From CAVTPU01 sp963736695 (lineage in GTDB: Bacteria > Actinomycetota > Actinomycetes > Mycobacteriales > Micromonosporaceae), in contig CAVTPU010000004.1 in NCBI GenBank assembly GCA_963736695.1, positions 1,736,001-1,800,000 of the forward strand: DNA of 64,000 nucleotides. The letters run 5' to 3'. Both the position numbers and the translations under genes were made by a program. Shown here one piece after another: positions 42,415-50,397 of this stretch; positions within the stretch are counted from its first letter, which is position 1, and each line of letters starts with the position of its first letter. Under the pieces are notes generated by a model. It had not been told where the DNA came from and made no database searches. It worked only from the letters and a program-made list of their open reading frames with translations.

Positions 42415-44726
42415 TGTCGGTCGTGGGCAACAATGATCTGTCAGGTGGGCAGTCGGTCGACGAACGCACGCCGGTCGCCACCTTTGACGCGACCGGCACT
42501 ATTCGCATCGGTCGCGATGAGAACAACGACATCGTGCTGGCGGACTTCTGGGTCTCCCGCCATCACGCCGAAATCCGCACGTCGAGCGCCGGTCATCAGC
42601 TCGTCGACCTGGGCAGCAGCAACGGGCTGCACTACAACGGGCGTCGGGTAACCCGGGCGACGCTCTCCTCCGGCGACCGGTTCACCATCGGACGCCACGA
42701 GTTCCTCTTCGATGAGGGCAACGTCTATCAGCACGACGACATGGGTCCGACCTCGGTCGTCGCCGACGACCTGAGCGTCGCGGTCGGCAAGAACGGCAAG
42801 ACCGTGCTGCTCGACGACGTCAGTTTCGCTCTGCGGCACGGCACGCTGCTCGGCATCGTCGGGCCAAGTGGTTGCGGCAAGTCGACCCTGCTCAAGGCGA
42901 TGACCGGCATTCAGCCGGCGACCCAGGGCACGATCCTCTATGACGGACGCGACCTCTACAAGCACTATTCCGAGCTGCGCTATCGCATTGGCATGGTGCC
43001 ACAAGACGACGTCATCCACCGGCAGCTGTCGGTGCGGCGGGCGCTGCGCTTCGCGGCGTCGCTGCGATTCGCCAGCGACGTGCCCCGCAAGCACCGCTCC
43101 GAGCGGGTCAACGAGGTCATCGAACTGCTCGGCCTCAGCGGACGCACCAAGCAGCGCATCGACACCCTCTCCGGCGGGCAACGCAAACGCACTTCGGTCG
43201 CGTTGGAGCTGCTCACCGAACCGTCGCTGCTGGCACTCGACGAGCCGACGTCAGGGCTCGACCCCGCGCTCGACAAAGAGGTCATGCGCGAACTTCGTCT
43301 GCTCGCCGACCGCGGCCGCACCGTCGTGGTCGTCACGCACAGCGTGCTGCACCTCGACCTGTGTGACCACGTGTTGGTGATGTGTCTCGGCGGGCGAATG
43401 GGCTATTTCGGACCGCCCGACAAGTTGTTGAGCTTCTTCGGCTCCGAGGACTACGCCGACGTCTTCGACAAGGTCACCAACGACCCGGAGCGTTGGGCGC
43501 AGCTCTATCGCAACTCCGACATCTATCGGAAATATGTCGGGGAGGTCGCGCTCGAGATCGCCAAGGCGAGGGTGCGATCGGCGAGCGAAGATGACGAGGC
43601 CGCCGCAATCGCCGCCGCGACCACGCTCGCGATCCCGACACCGCGCCAGTCAGCTGATGCCGCACCTCCGGCTGCGGCCTCGACTGCGACCCCGGCCACG
43701 ACCGAACCCGTGGCGCCAGCCGCACCGGCCGCTGCCGAACCGCCTGCGGCCCACGCGCCGGCCGTGGCCCAGGCACCTGTGACGCCCGCACCTGCCGCAG
43801 TCGGGACGGCTCGGGTTCCGACCTCAGATTCGCCTCGACCGGCCGCCGGCAAAGGCGCCACGGCGGTCAAGGAGTTGACCCTGCGGCAACGCGCGATGCA
43901 CCCAGTCGCGCCGATCCGACAGTTCTTCACCCTGTGCCTGCGGATGATGGCAGTGATCTTCTCCGATCGGGGTTATGCCGCGTTCCTCATCGGACTTCCG
44001 CTCGCTCTCGCGGTGCTCAGCCACACGGTGCCCGGCACGAACGGCACCACCAAAGGGCTCGGCCCCGACCCCGAGGGTTATAGCCTGGAGGCGCAGCGAC
44101 TGTTGGTCGTCTTGATCATCGGCGCCGCGTTCATGGGAATCGCGATCGCGATCCGGGAGATCGTGAACGAGTCGAGCATCTATCGACGGGAACGGGCGAT
44201 CGGCCTGTCCCCCGCCGCCTATCTCGCCTCGAAGTTCCTCATCTTCCTCATCATCGACACCATTCAGGTCGTCATCTTCGTCTATCTGGCGCTGCTAGGC
44301 CGAGGCGCGCCGGCCGAGGCTCTCGTGCTCGGATCGCCGATCGTCGAGATCATCGTCGCGGTCAACCTGGTCGCGATCTCCTCGACCATGCTGGGCCTGC
44401 TCGCGAGCGCGCTCGTGCGCACGACCGAGCAGACCACGCCGATCCTCGTCGTCAGCGTGATGGCGCAATTGGTGCTCTCGGGAGGCCTGTTCCAGATCAG
44501 CGGGCAGAAGGTGCTCGAGACCATCTCGTGGGTCGACCCCTCCCGGTGGGGTTTCGCTGCCAGCGCAGCCACCACCAATCTGGTGAATTTCCCGTTCTCC
44601 GACCCGTTGTGGGTGCACACATCGGCCCTGTGGTGGAAGGCGGTCGGAGTGCTCGCGGTGCAGATCGTGATCCTCGCGGTCGCGGCTCGGGTGGCGCTTC
44701 GCCGGTTTGAACCCGGTCGCGGGTAG
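42411..44726 (+). CDS. FHA-domain ABC transporter (fused ATPase and permease, ABCG/ABC2 type)
   Basis: A 771-residue half-transporter like mycobacterial Rv1747. FHA domain at about 20-100 (TIRIGRDENNDIVL, WVSRHHAEIR, DLGSSNGLHYNGRRV). ATPase at about 115-370 with Walker A GPSGCGKSTLLKAMTG, signature TLSGGQRKRTSVALELL and Walker B LLALDEPTSGLDP. A long Ala/Pro linker (about 405-485) leads to an ABC2-type membrane domain with six helices. Rv1747 exports cell-envelope lipids and is controlled by kinase phosphorylation. Only one FHA domain is visible here. ATG 42411 overlaps the channel-like gene's stop, so the two are co-expressed. A 50-base palindrome follows. Confidence 0.92.
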   Translation: MMSVVGNNDLSGGQSVDERTPVATFDATGTIRIGRDENNDIVLADFWVSRHHAEIRTSSAGHQLVDLGSSNGLHYNGRRVTRATLSSGDRFTIGRHEFLFDEGNVYQHDDMGPTSVVADDLSVAVGKNGKTVLLDDVSFALRHGTLLGIVGPSGCGKSTLLKAMTGIQPATQGTILYDGRDLYKHYSELRYRIGMVPQDDVIHRQLSVRRALRFAASLRFASDVPRKHRSERVNEVIELLGLSGRTKQRIDTLSGGQRKRTSVALELLTEPSLLALDEPTSGLDPALDKEVMRELRLLADRGRTVVVVTHSVLHLDLCDHVLVMCLGGRMGYFGPPDKLLSFFGSEDYADVFDKVTNDPERWAQLYRNSDIYRKYVGEVALEIAKARVRSASEDDEAAAIAAATTLAIPTPRQSADAAPPAAASTATPATTEPVAPAAPAAAEPPAAHAPAVAQAPVTPAPAAVGTARVPTSDSPRPAAGKGATAVKELTLRQRAMHPVAPIRQFFTLCLRMMAVIFSDRGYAAFLIGLPLALAVLSHTVPGTNGTTKGLGPDPEGYSLEAQRLLVVLIIGAAFMGIAIAIREIVNESSIYRRERAIGLSPAAYLASKFLIFLIIDTIQVVIFVYLALLGRGAPAEALVLGSPIVEIIVAVNLVAISSTMLGLLASALVRTTEQTTPILVVSVMAQLVLSGGLFQISGQKVLETISWVDPSRWGFAASAATTNLVNFPFSDPLWVHTSALWWKAVGVLAVQIVILAVAARVALRRFEPGRG

Positions 44727-44753
44727 TTTGGCCGTCCACACGCGACAGATGTG

Positions 44754-44803
44754 GACATGTGACAGGGGCCTGACGGTTAACCGTCAGGCCCCTGTCACAT
44801 GTC
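44754..44803. terminator. Perfect 50-base palindrome between convergent genes
   Basis: GACATGTGACAGGGGCCTGA... reads the same on both strands from 44754 to 44803, centre between 44778 and 44779, giving a 25-bp stem. It sits 27 bases after the FHA-ABC stop and 10 bases after the convergent DUF1508 stop: a bidirectional terminator. Confidence 0.8.
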
Positions 44804-44813
44804 GAGGACCTGG

Positions 44814-44993
44814 TCAGTCCTTCTCGTCCACGTTGGCCGCGCCCGCGTCGCGTTTGACCGCCTCGATGCCGTTGAGGCAGCCGGCCTTGGAGGTGTAGCC
44901 CTCTCCACCGGTGGCGATGATCTGTCCGTTTCCGGACTTCAGCCGCCAACGAAACTCGCCGCGCGCGTCCTTATAAAGTTCGAACTTTGCCAT
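44814..44993 (-). CDS. DUF1508/YegP-type small protein
   Basis: A 59-residue protein holding one complete DUF1508 unit: MAKFELYKDARGEFRWRLKS, then NGQIIATGGEGYTSKAGCLN and GIEAVKRDAGAANVDEKD. The 'F.l.kd..GefrwrL.a.Ng..ia.s.egY.sk..c..gI..v' pattern is the family signature. E. coli YegP has two tandem units; actinobacterial members commonly have one. Function unknown, small and soluble. ATG 44993; GGAGGGACAGGC lies just upstream on its strand. It ends next to the 50-base palindrome. Confidence 0.85.
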   Translation of the reverse strand: MAKFELYKDARGEFRWRLKSGNGQIIATGGEGYTSKAGCLNGIEAVKRDAGAANVDEKD

Positions 44994-45087
44994 GCCTGTC
45001 CCTCCGGTTCACCTACTGGCGTCGCGTACAGCGCGCCAGCGGTGAAGATAACCGGGTGAAGCTACGCGGGCCAATTCCACATTCGGC

Positions 45088-45897
45088 TCACGGTGTGTGG
45101 AGACTGTCATGTGATTGATCACCGATCGGGGTGGTCGTCGGCGACGAATCGGCATGGCGGTCGCTCACAACCTGCGGACTGGCGAACAGAATCGCGAGAA
45201 TCACCACGTCCTGCAACGCGTGCATGCCCCACGCCCAGACGATGCCGTGGGTCTGCAGCATGGCCTGGCACATGAGCCAACCGAGAAAACCGGCCATGAG
45301 CGTGCCGGGAAGCCCGCCCGGGTGACCGAACCAGTGCGGCAGTCCGAAGAGCACCGCCGAGATGATCGCGATCACGCCCGCGCTCACCACACCCTCGAGT
45401 GCGATGACCGGCGCGACCCGGAAGATCGCCTCCTCGACCGCCGAGTTGACCACGGCGATCGACAGCGCCCACGGCGCGACCTGCATGAGTCTGCGCAGCC
45501 CCGGCCGTTGGCCGGACGGGACCTGCAACCAGACCACCACAGTGGTCACGATCGTGGCGATCACTGCGAAGGAGACGCCGACGTCGAACCACGTCTCGCC
45601 GGGGCCGACCCCAAGCAGCCGCAGCCCCCGGGCGGGCGCCGCAAAATCGCCAGCGGTCAGATAGCCACCGTCGCCCCAGAACACGATCACCGCACCGAGG
45701 ACGATGATGGCGACCGCTGCGGAGACCGGCTGATAGAACAGATGGTGTCTGATCGCCGACACTCGCGAGCCCACGGCCACGACCCCGCCCGAAGGGTCAG
45801 CCGCGCCTAGACTGCTGCGCCGGGCAGCCCACGTGCCAAGACGCAGCAACACCACCGCAGCGACCGCGACGATCGGAACAGCACTCCACGCCCACAT
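45088..45897 (-). CDS. CPBP-family intramembrane metalloprotease
   Basis: A 269-residue multi-pass membrane protein. CPBP (CaaX protease/bacteriocin-processing) motifs: Glu155-Glu156 and Arg160 in NSAVEEAIFRVAP, the histidine in AVLFGLPHWFGHP, and a later helix WAWGMHALQDVVILA with His. Seven or so helices. Members cleave prenylated or membrane peptides or act in self-immunity. It diverges from a PadR-type regulator, with a 69-base AT-rich interval carrying two operator-like palindromes between them, so PadR probably represses this gene as well as itself. Confidence 0.87.
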   Translation of the reverse strand: MWAWSAVPIVAVAAVVLLRLGTWAARRSSLGAADPSGGVVAVGSRVSAIRHHLFYQPVSAAVAIIVLGAVIVFWGDGGYLTAGDFAAPARGLRLLGVGPGETWFDVGVSFAVIATIVTTVVVWLQVPSGQRPGLRRLMQVAPWALSIAVVNSAVEEAIFRVAPVIALEGVVSAGVIAIISAVLFGLPHWFGHPGGLPGTLMAGFLGWLMCQAMLQTHGIVWAWGMHALQDVVILAILFASPQVVSDRHADSSPTTTPIGDQSHDSLHTP

Positions 45898-45918
45898 CCG
45901 CGTCCACCCTTATAATTA

Positions 45919-45956
45919 ATATCTACTAGCTATGTTCGCTTCATATCTAGCAGATA
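45919..45956. promoter_or_regulatory. Two PadR-type operator palindromes in a divergent promoter
   Basis: ATATCTACTAGCTAT (45919-45933, one mismatch) and TATCTAGCAGATA (45944-45956, perfect 5-bp arms) are near copies and match the AT-rich palindromes bound by PadR repressors. TATAAT at 45911-45916 lies beside the first. They occupy the gap between the CPBP protease and padR-like genes. Confidence 0.6.
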
Positions 45957-45966
45957 GGAGTCACGA

Positions 45967-46554
45967 GTGGCAAGGGTCAGGCAGACCGAGATCGCGGTGC
46001 TCGGCGCGCTGAGCGTGCAGCCGATGACCGGCTACGCCGTGCGTGAGGCGATCAGCGACGTGCTCGGCCACTTCTGGAGCGAAAGCTTCGGCCAAATCTA
46101 TCCGACCCTCTCTGACCTTGAAAAACGCGAACTGATCGTGCGCCACGACGCGGCCCGCCCCGGATCCTCGCTCTTCGCGATCACCCCGGCCGGCCGCCAA
46201 CACCTCCTCGAACAGCTGCGCCAGCCCTATCACTCCAGCCCGCCCCGCAACGGAATGCTCCTGCGGATCTTCTTCGGACATATCCTCGGCACCGACGCCT
46301 GCCGCGACCTGTTGCGCCAAGCCGAGGCCGACGCCCGCACCCGGCTGGCCGAACTCGCCGCCGCCCGGAAGGCGATCGCGGCCGAGGCTGCGGCTGGGTC
46401 CGACCCCGCCGACCCGGCGCACCGCCCCTATTGGCTGCTCACCATCTCAGCCGGCGAGCACGCCGCACGGGCGACGCTCGCCTGGGCCCGGGAGTCGCTC
46501 GCCGAGCTTGACACCATCGACGAGGCCGGCCAGTCCTCGGCCGAGTCGACCTGA
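45967..46554 (+). CDS. PadR-family transcriptional regulator
   Basis: A 195-residue regulator. The winged-helix domain at 1-90 has the PadR signature (EIAVLGALSVQPMTGYAVRE; FWSESFGQIYPTLSDLEKRE; PGSSLFAITPAGRQHL). The C-terminal part is a helical dimerisation domain (RDLLRQAEADARTRLAELAA). This is the subfamily-2 (Vir-type) length. GTG 45967 has AGGAG at 45957-45961. Two matching operator sites lie just upstream, supporting autoregulation and control of the divergent CPBP protease. Confidence 0.92.
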   Translation: MARVRQTEIAVLGALSVQPMTGYAVREAISDVLGHFWSESFGQIYPTLSDLEKRELIVRHDAARPGSSLFAITPAGRQHLLEQLRQPYHSSPPRNGMLLRIFFGHILGTDACRDLLRQAEADARTRLAELAAARKAIAAEAAAGSDPADPAHRPYWLLTISAGEHAARATLAWARESLAELDTIDEAGQSSAEST

Positions 46555-46624
46555 CGACACCGACCGGGACCGGGTGGGCCTTTCGACCCTGCCCGCCGAC
46601 CGGCTCGCGACACATACTGCGGAC

Positions 46625-48037
46625 ATGACCGTGCGCGCCGAGCCATATCGGATCAAGGCCGTGGAAGCGATACGGATGCCGAGTCAGGCACAGCGCGCCG
46701 CCGCGCTCGAAGCCGCCGGCCACAACACCTTCCTGCTGCGCAGCGCCGACGTCTATATCGATCTGCTCACCGACAGCGGCACCAGCGCGATGAGTGACCG
46801 ACAGTGGGGCGCGTTGATGACCGGCGATGAGTCCTACGCGGGCGCATCGTCGTTCTATCGCCTCGAGTCGGCGGTCCGCGACATCTACGGATTCGCGCAC
46901 GTCGTGCCGACCCACCAGGGGCGGGGGGCCGAGCACCTCATCTCCCGCATCCTGATCAAACCCGGGCAATATGTGCCGGGCAACATGTATTTCACCACCA
47001 CCCGGGCGCATCAGGAGCTCGCCGGCGGAATCTTCGCCGACGTCATCATCGACGAAGCGCATGACCCCACGTCCCAGCATCCGTTCAAGGGCAACGTCGA
47101 TCTCGCGAAACTCACCGCGTTGATCGAGCAGGTGGGCGCCGCGAACATCGCCTATGTCAATATCGCCGTGACCGTCAACATGGCCGGCGGACAACCTGTG
47201 GCGATGAGCAATCTGCGCGATGTCAGCCGCCTCTGCGGTCAACACGGCATCCTGCTGTGGTGCGACGCCACCCGCCTCGCCGAAAACGCCTTCTTCATCA
47301 AAGAACGAGAAGACGGGTACGCGCAGCGGGACATCGCTGACATCGTCCGCGAAATGATGTCCTATTGCGACGGTGCGACCATGTCCGGCAAGAAGGACGC
47401 CCTCGTCAACATCGGTGGATTCCTCGCGATGAACGACGAATCCATTCTGCAGGCGGCCCGTGAGCTCGTGGTGCTCTATGAAGGCATGCCCACCTACGGC
47501 GGTCTCGCCGGCCGCGACATGGATGCCATGGCGGTCGGCATCCACGAGATGGTCGACGACGACTACATCGCCCACCGCGTCGGTCAGGTCCGATATCTCG
47601 GCGAACGGATCCGCGACGCTGGCGTGCCGATCGTCGAGCCGGTCGGCGGGCACGCCGTCTTTCTCGACGCCCGTCGGTTCCTGCCACACCTGAGTCAGGA
47701 CCAACTCCCAGCCCAGGCTCTCGCCGCGCGACTCTATCTGCACAGTGGGGTGCGGGCGATGGAACGCGGCATCGTCTCCGCCGGACGGGACCCGAAAACC
47801 GGACACAACCGTGCACCGGCCCTGGAACTGGTGCGTCTCACCATTCCCCGCCGCGTCTACACCGACCGTCATATGGATGTCGTCGCCGACGCGGTGATAG
47901 ACCTGCACCGACGGCGGGCCGAGATCACCGGCTTGACCATGGTCTATGAACCACCGTCTCTGCGCTTCTTCATGGCGAGATTTGCTCCGTTGGCGCACAC
48001 TGCACCACACGGGACGCCGCTGGCCTCGCCAGCATGA
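46625..48037 (+). CDS. tpl: Tyrosine phenol-lyase (beta-tyrosinase)
   Basis: PLP enzyme splitting L-tyrosine into phenol, pyruvate and ammonia. 470 residues. Residue numbering matches Citrobacter freundii TPL directly: Lys257 of MSGKKDALVNIGGF binds PLP, Thr124 is in MYFTTTRAHQ, and Met379 and Arg381 are in GVRAMERGIVSAG. Arg381 fixes the tyrosine ring hydroxyl and separates TPL from tryptophanase, which has Ile or Val-type residues there. Blocks PTHQGRGAEHL, YEGMPTYGGLAGRDMDAM and LTIPRRVYTDRHMDVVADA are intact. ATG 46625. It is a single gene with no tyrosine permease beside it; PadR lies upstream. Confidence 0.93.
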   Translation: MTVRAEPYRIKAVEAIRMPSQAQRAAALEAAGHNTFLLRSADVYIDLLTDSGTSAMSDRQWGALMTGDESYAGASSFYRLESAVRDIYGFAHVVPTHQGRGAEHLISRILIKPGQYVPGNMYFTTTRAHQELAGGIFADVIIDEAHDPTSQHPFKGNVDLAKLTALIEQVGAANIAYVNIAVTVNMAGGQPVAMSNLRDVSRLCGQHGILLWCDATRLAENAFFIKEREDGYAQRDIADIVREMMSYCDGATMSGKKDALVNIGGFLAMNDESILQAARELVVLYEGMPTYGGLAGRDMDAMAVGIHEMVDDDYIAHRVGQVRYLGERIRDAGVPIVEPVGGHAVFLDARRFLPHLSQDQLPAQALAARLYLHSGVRAMERGIVSAGRDPKTGHNRAPALELVRLTIPRRVYTDRHMDVVADAVIDLHRRRAEITGLTMVYEPPSLRFFMARFAPLAHTAPHGTPLASPA

Positions 48038-48055
48038 CTCGATGGGAGGCGCGCG

Positions 48056-49045
48056 ATGAGCCCCTCGCTCCGCCCGCTTTCTGCCGCGCAGACCACGGCA
48101 CTACGGCGCCTGGTCGCCGACGGCACCCTCACTTCTGAGCAGTGCGGCCACGTGGAGCAGGCTCTGGCCACAGCACAGGCCGGTCCGGGGCCGCGCCGCT
48201 GGATCGTGGAAGTCGCCGGATATCTCGGTGGCGCACTCATGTTCGGCGGCGCGACGGTGCTGCTCGCCACCACCTGGGACCGGCTCACCGACACCACCCG
48301 CGCCGCGCTGTTGGTCGCGGTCACCATCCTGCTCGCCCTAGCGGGCCTCCTCGTCGCGGGCGGGCCGACTTCCCTCGTACGACTCAAGGACGAAACGTCA
48401 TCACCCCGGCGCAGGGTCGTGGGCCTGCTCTTCGCCATCGCGGCCCTCACCGCGTCCGCCGCCACCGGGGTCGCCGTCGACCACCACGCCGCCCCGATCG
48501 CCGCCGCGGTCGGACTCGCCGTCGCGGTGATCGGATATGCGCTGGTGCCGCAAGCCATCGGGACGCTCGCTGTCAGCGGGTTCACCATCACGCTGACGAC
48601 CACCATCGTCGGCGACGTCGGATATACCGGGCTTCGCATGAGCGCGGTCATGCTCGCCACCGGGGTCGTGCTCGCCGCGCTCGGCGTCACCGGCCTGCTC
48701 GCGCCACGTCAGCTGGCCCTGGCCATCGGGGCCGGCATCGCGGTCATCGGAGGCCAGCAGCCGCTCGCCGAGTCGGGGACTGCGGTCTGGGCATATCTGC
48801 TCACCGCACTGGTCGGCGTGGCATGCTTCGCGCTCTATCGCTCGCAACACGCATTGGTGCTGCTCGTGATCGGCGTCATCGCGGTGGCGATAGCCGTGCC
48901 CGAGGCCGTCTGGGACCTCACCGACGGCGCCGCGGGCGGCGCCGTCATCCTCATCGTCGCCGGCGCCACCCTCATCGCGGCGAGCGCCGCCGGGTTGCGG
49001 ATCTGGCGTAGCGATTCCGCCCCCGAACGAGAAGAGCAGTCATGA
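48056..49045 (+). CDS. DUF2157-like multi-pass membrane protein
   Basis: A 329-residue protein. Residues 1-50 are a cytoplasmic helical region with the DUF2157 pattern (LRRLVADGTLTSEQCGHVEQ). Nine to ten hydrophobic helices follow, for example VAGYLGGALMFGGATVLLAT and TDTTRAALLVAVTILLALAG. Family members have no assigned function. Start ATG 48056, 19 bases after tpl with GGGAGG upstream, so it may share the tpl transcript. The next gene overlaps its stop (ATGATG region, 49042). Confidence 0.8.
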   Translation: MSPSLRPLSAAQTTALRRLVADGTLTSEQCGHVEQALATAQAGPGPRRWIVEVAGYLGGALMFGGATVLLATTWDRLTDTTRAALLVAVTILLALAGLLVAGGPTSLVRLKDETSSPRRRVVGLLFAIAALTASAATGVAVDHHAAPIAAAVGLAVAVIGYALVPQAIGTLAVSGFTITLTTTIVGDVGYTGLRMSAVMLATGVVLAALGVTGLLAPRQLALAIGAGIAVIGGQQPLAESGTAVWAYLLTALVGVACFALYRSQHALVLLVIGVIAVAIAVPEAVWDLTDGAAGGAVILIVAGATLIAASAAGLRIWRSDSAPEREEQS

Positions 49046-49695
49046 TGCCCGTCCAACGTGTGACACGGGTCGTGCGGCTCGCCGCGATCTCTATGGTGGT
49101 CGGCGTCGCCGCCGCGTTGAGCGGGGCGTGCGACTCGCCCGCCCCGCGCCCCGACGCGACGGCGGCGCCACCGACCCCGACGGTCGTGTCGGTGAGCCCG
49201 ACAGCACCCGTACCCTCGGGTTCTGGAACTTCTGGGACGTCGGCGGACGCGACGACGACGGCCGGGTGGAGCACCGATCCGGTCGTTCGTGATCGGACCG
49301 TGTCCGTGCCGCCGGTGCCGGTGGTCGTGCATGTACGCAGCGCGACGCACGCTGCGGAGGGCTATGACCGGGTGGTTCTGGACATCACCGGGGCCCTGCC
49401 GGGTTATCAGGTGCGCTACATCGATCATCCGGTGATGGATGGGTCGGGGCGGGCTGCGACCGTGCCCGGTCGACGCTATCTGCAGATCCGGCTGGAGCCC
49501 GCGATGGCCCACGCCGAGGACGGCACGGCGCTGGCTCCGCGCACCACCACCGTCAACTATCCGATGCTCAAAGGGTGGACGATCACGGGTGACTTTGAGG
49601 GCGTCGTCACCATCGTGCTCGGGCTCGACGACGTCGTCGGATTCCGGGTCGGCGAGCTCAGCGGTCCACGCGTCTTCATCGACGTCGCGAACTGA
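49042..49695 (+). CDS. AMIN-like-domain lipoprotein
   Basis: A 217-residue protein: lipoprotein signal (VRLAAISMVVGVAAALSGAC), a Thr/Pro/Ser spacer to about 85, then an AMIN-like beta-sandwich (VVVHVRSATHAAEGYDRVVL, PGYQVRYIDHPVMDGSG, RYLQIRLEPAMAHAEDG, DDVVGFRVGELSGPRVFIDV). This domain is common in actinobacterial envelope lipoproteins and is thought to bind cell-wall material. Overlaps the DUF2157 gene by four bases, so the two are coupled. Confidence 0.82.
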   Translation: MMPVQRVTRVVRLAAISMVVGVAAALSGACDSPAPRPDATAAPPTPTVVSVSPTAPVPSGSGTSGTSADATTTAGWSTDPVVRDRTVSVPPVPVVVHVRSATHAAEGYDRVVLDITGALPGYQVRYIDHPVMDGSGRAATVPGRRYLQIRLEPAMAHAEDGTALAPRTTTVNYPMLKGWTITGDFEGVVTIVLGLDDVVGFRVGELSGPRVFIDVAN

Positions 49696-49725
49696 CAGCC
49701 GGACCCCAGAAGGCCAGCCGAATCC

Positions 49726-50268
49726 TCACGTGAGGGTCGCCGCTCCGAACGACACGGAGAAACGTTTGCACCAGATCGTGATGCTGCGCAGCGTGTCGAG
49801 GTCGACGCTGGCGGGCAACTCATAGACCTGGTCTCCCCGGTTGCCCTTCAACCGGCCCACCTCGACATATCGCCCGTCGTCGAAGACCCGCCACCCCGTG
49901 GTGCCCTCCACCACCCGCTGATCGGTCAACCACACCCGAAGGTCGGGCCCGTTGGAGGTGTCCAGACGTCGCAACACCAGTTGACGGCGGCCGTCGGGCA
50001 GCGCGATCACCTGAACCTGACCGGTCGTGTGATGCTCGTGGCTGATGAGATCACCCGAAGCGAGCAGCCGGTTTCCGGGCGGGGTCGGTGTCGGGGAGAT
50101 CCCATGTGAGGGAGTCGTCGCGCCATGACCGTCCGGTGCCACTGACGGAATCGCGTCGGCGACCTCCGTGTTGGTGACCAACTTCCACGGCTGGAACCAA
50201 TAGAGGCCGAATACGCCGCCCACGATGACCACTGCCATCGTCGACCACACCATTGTCTTTCTGGTCAT
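49726..50268 (-). CDS. DM13-domain membrane-anchored protein
   Basis: A 180-residue protein from ATG 50268 (AGGGAG upstream): one N-terminal membrane helix (TMVWSTMAVVIVGGVFGLYW), a Pro/Thr spacer, and an extracytoplasmic DM13 domain (LASGDLISHEHHTTGQVQVI, RLDTSNGPDLRVWLTD, YELPASVDLDTLRSITIWCK, SVSFGAA). DM13 domains carry a conserved cysteine and are proposed to bind heme or take part in redox at the cell surface. The cysteine in ITIWCKRF is present. Convergent with the AMIN-like gene. Confidence 0.88.
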   Translation of the reverse strand: MTRKTMVWSTMAVVIVGGVFGLYWFQPWKLVTNTEVADAIPSVAPDGHGATTPSHGISPTPTPPGNRLLASGDLISHEHHTTGQVQVIALPDGRRQLVLRRLDTSNGPDLRVWLTDQRVVEGTTGWRVFDDGRYVEVGRLKGNRGDQVYELPASVDLDTLRSITIWCKRFSVSFGAATLT

Positions 50269-50335
50269 GCGCCGCTCCCTGACGTCGCTTGATCCGGATC
50301 CGGGTGCGATCCGTTGTTCCACGTTATCCACCGGA

Positions 50336-50372
50336 CCCGACTCGTGGCATTACGAATCGCTCACGAGTCGGG
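50336..50372 (-). terminator. Hairpin after the Hsp90-like gene
   Basis: CCCGACTCGTG (50336-50346) and CACGAGTCGGG (50362-50372) form a perfect 11-bp stem with a 15-base loop, 26 bases past the stop of the large minus-strand gene and ahead of the DM13 gene. Confidence 0.6.
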
Positions 50373-50397
50373 CACCGGCGAATGACGGCTATGACTG

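Noticed and set aside
46625..48037. Annotation as tryptophanase
   Set aside because: Arg381 and Met379 and the SGKKDALVNIGG block are the tyrosine phenol-lyase versions.
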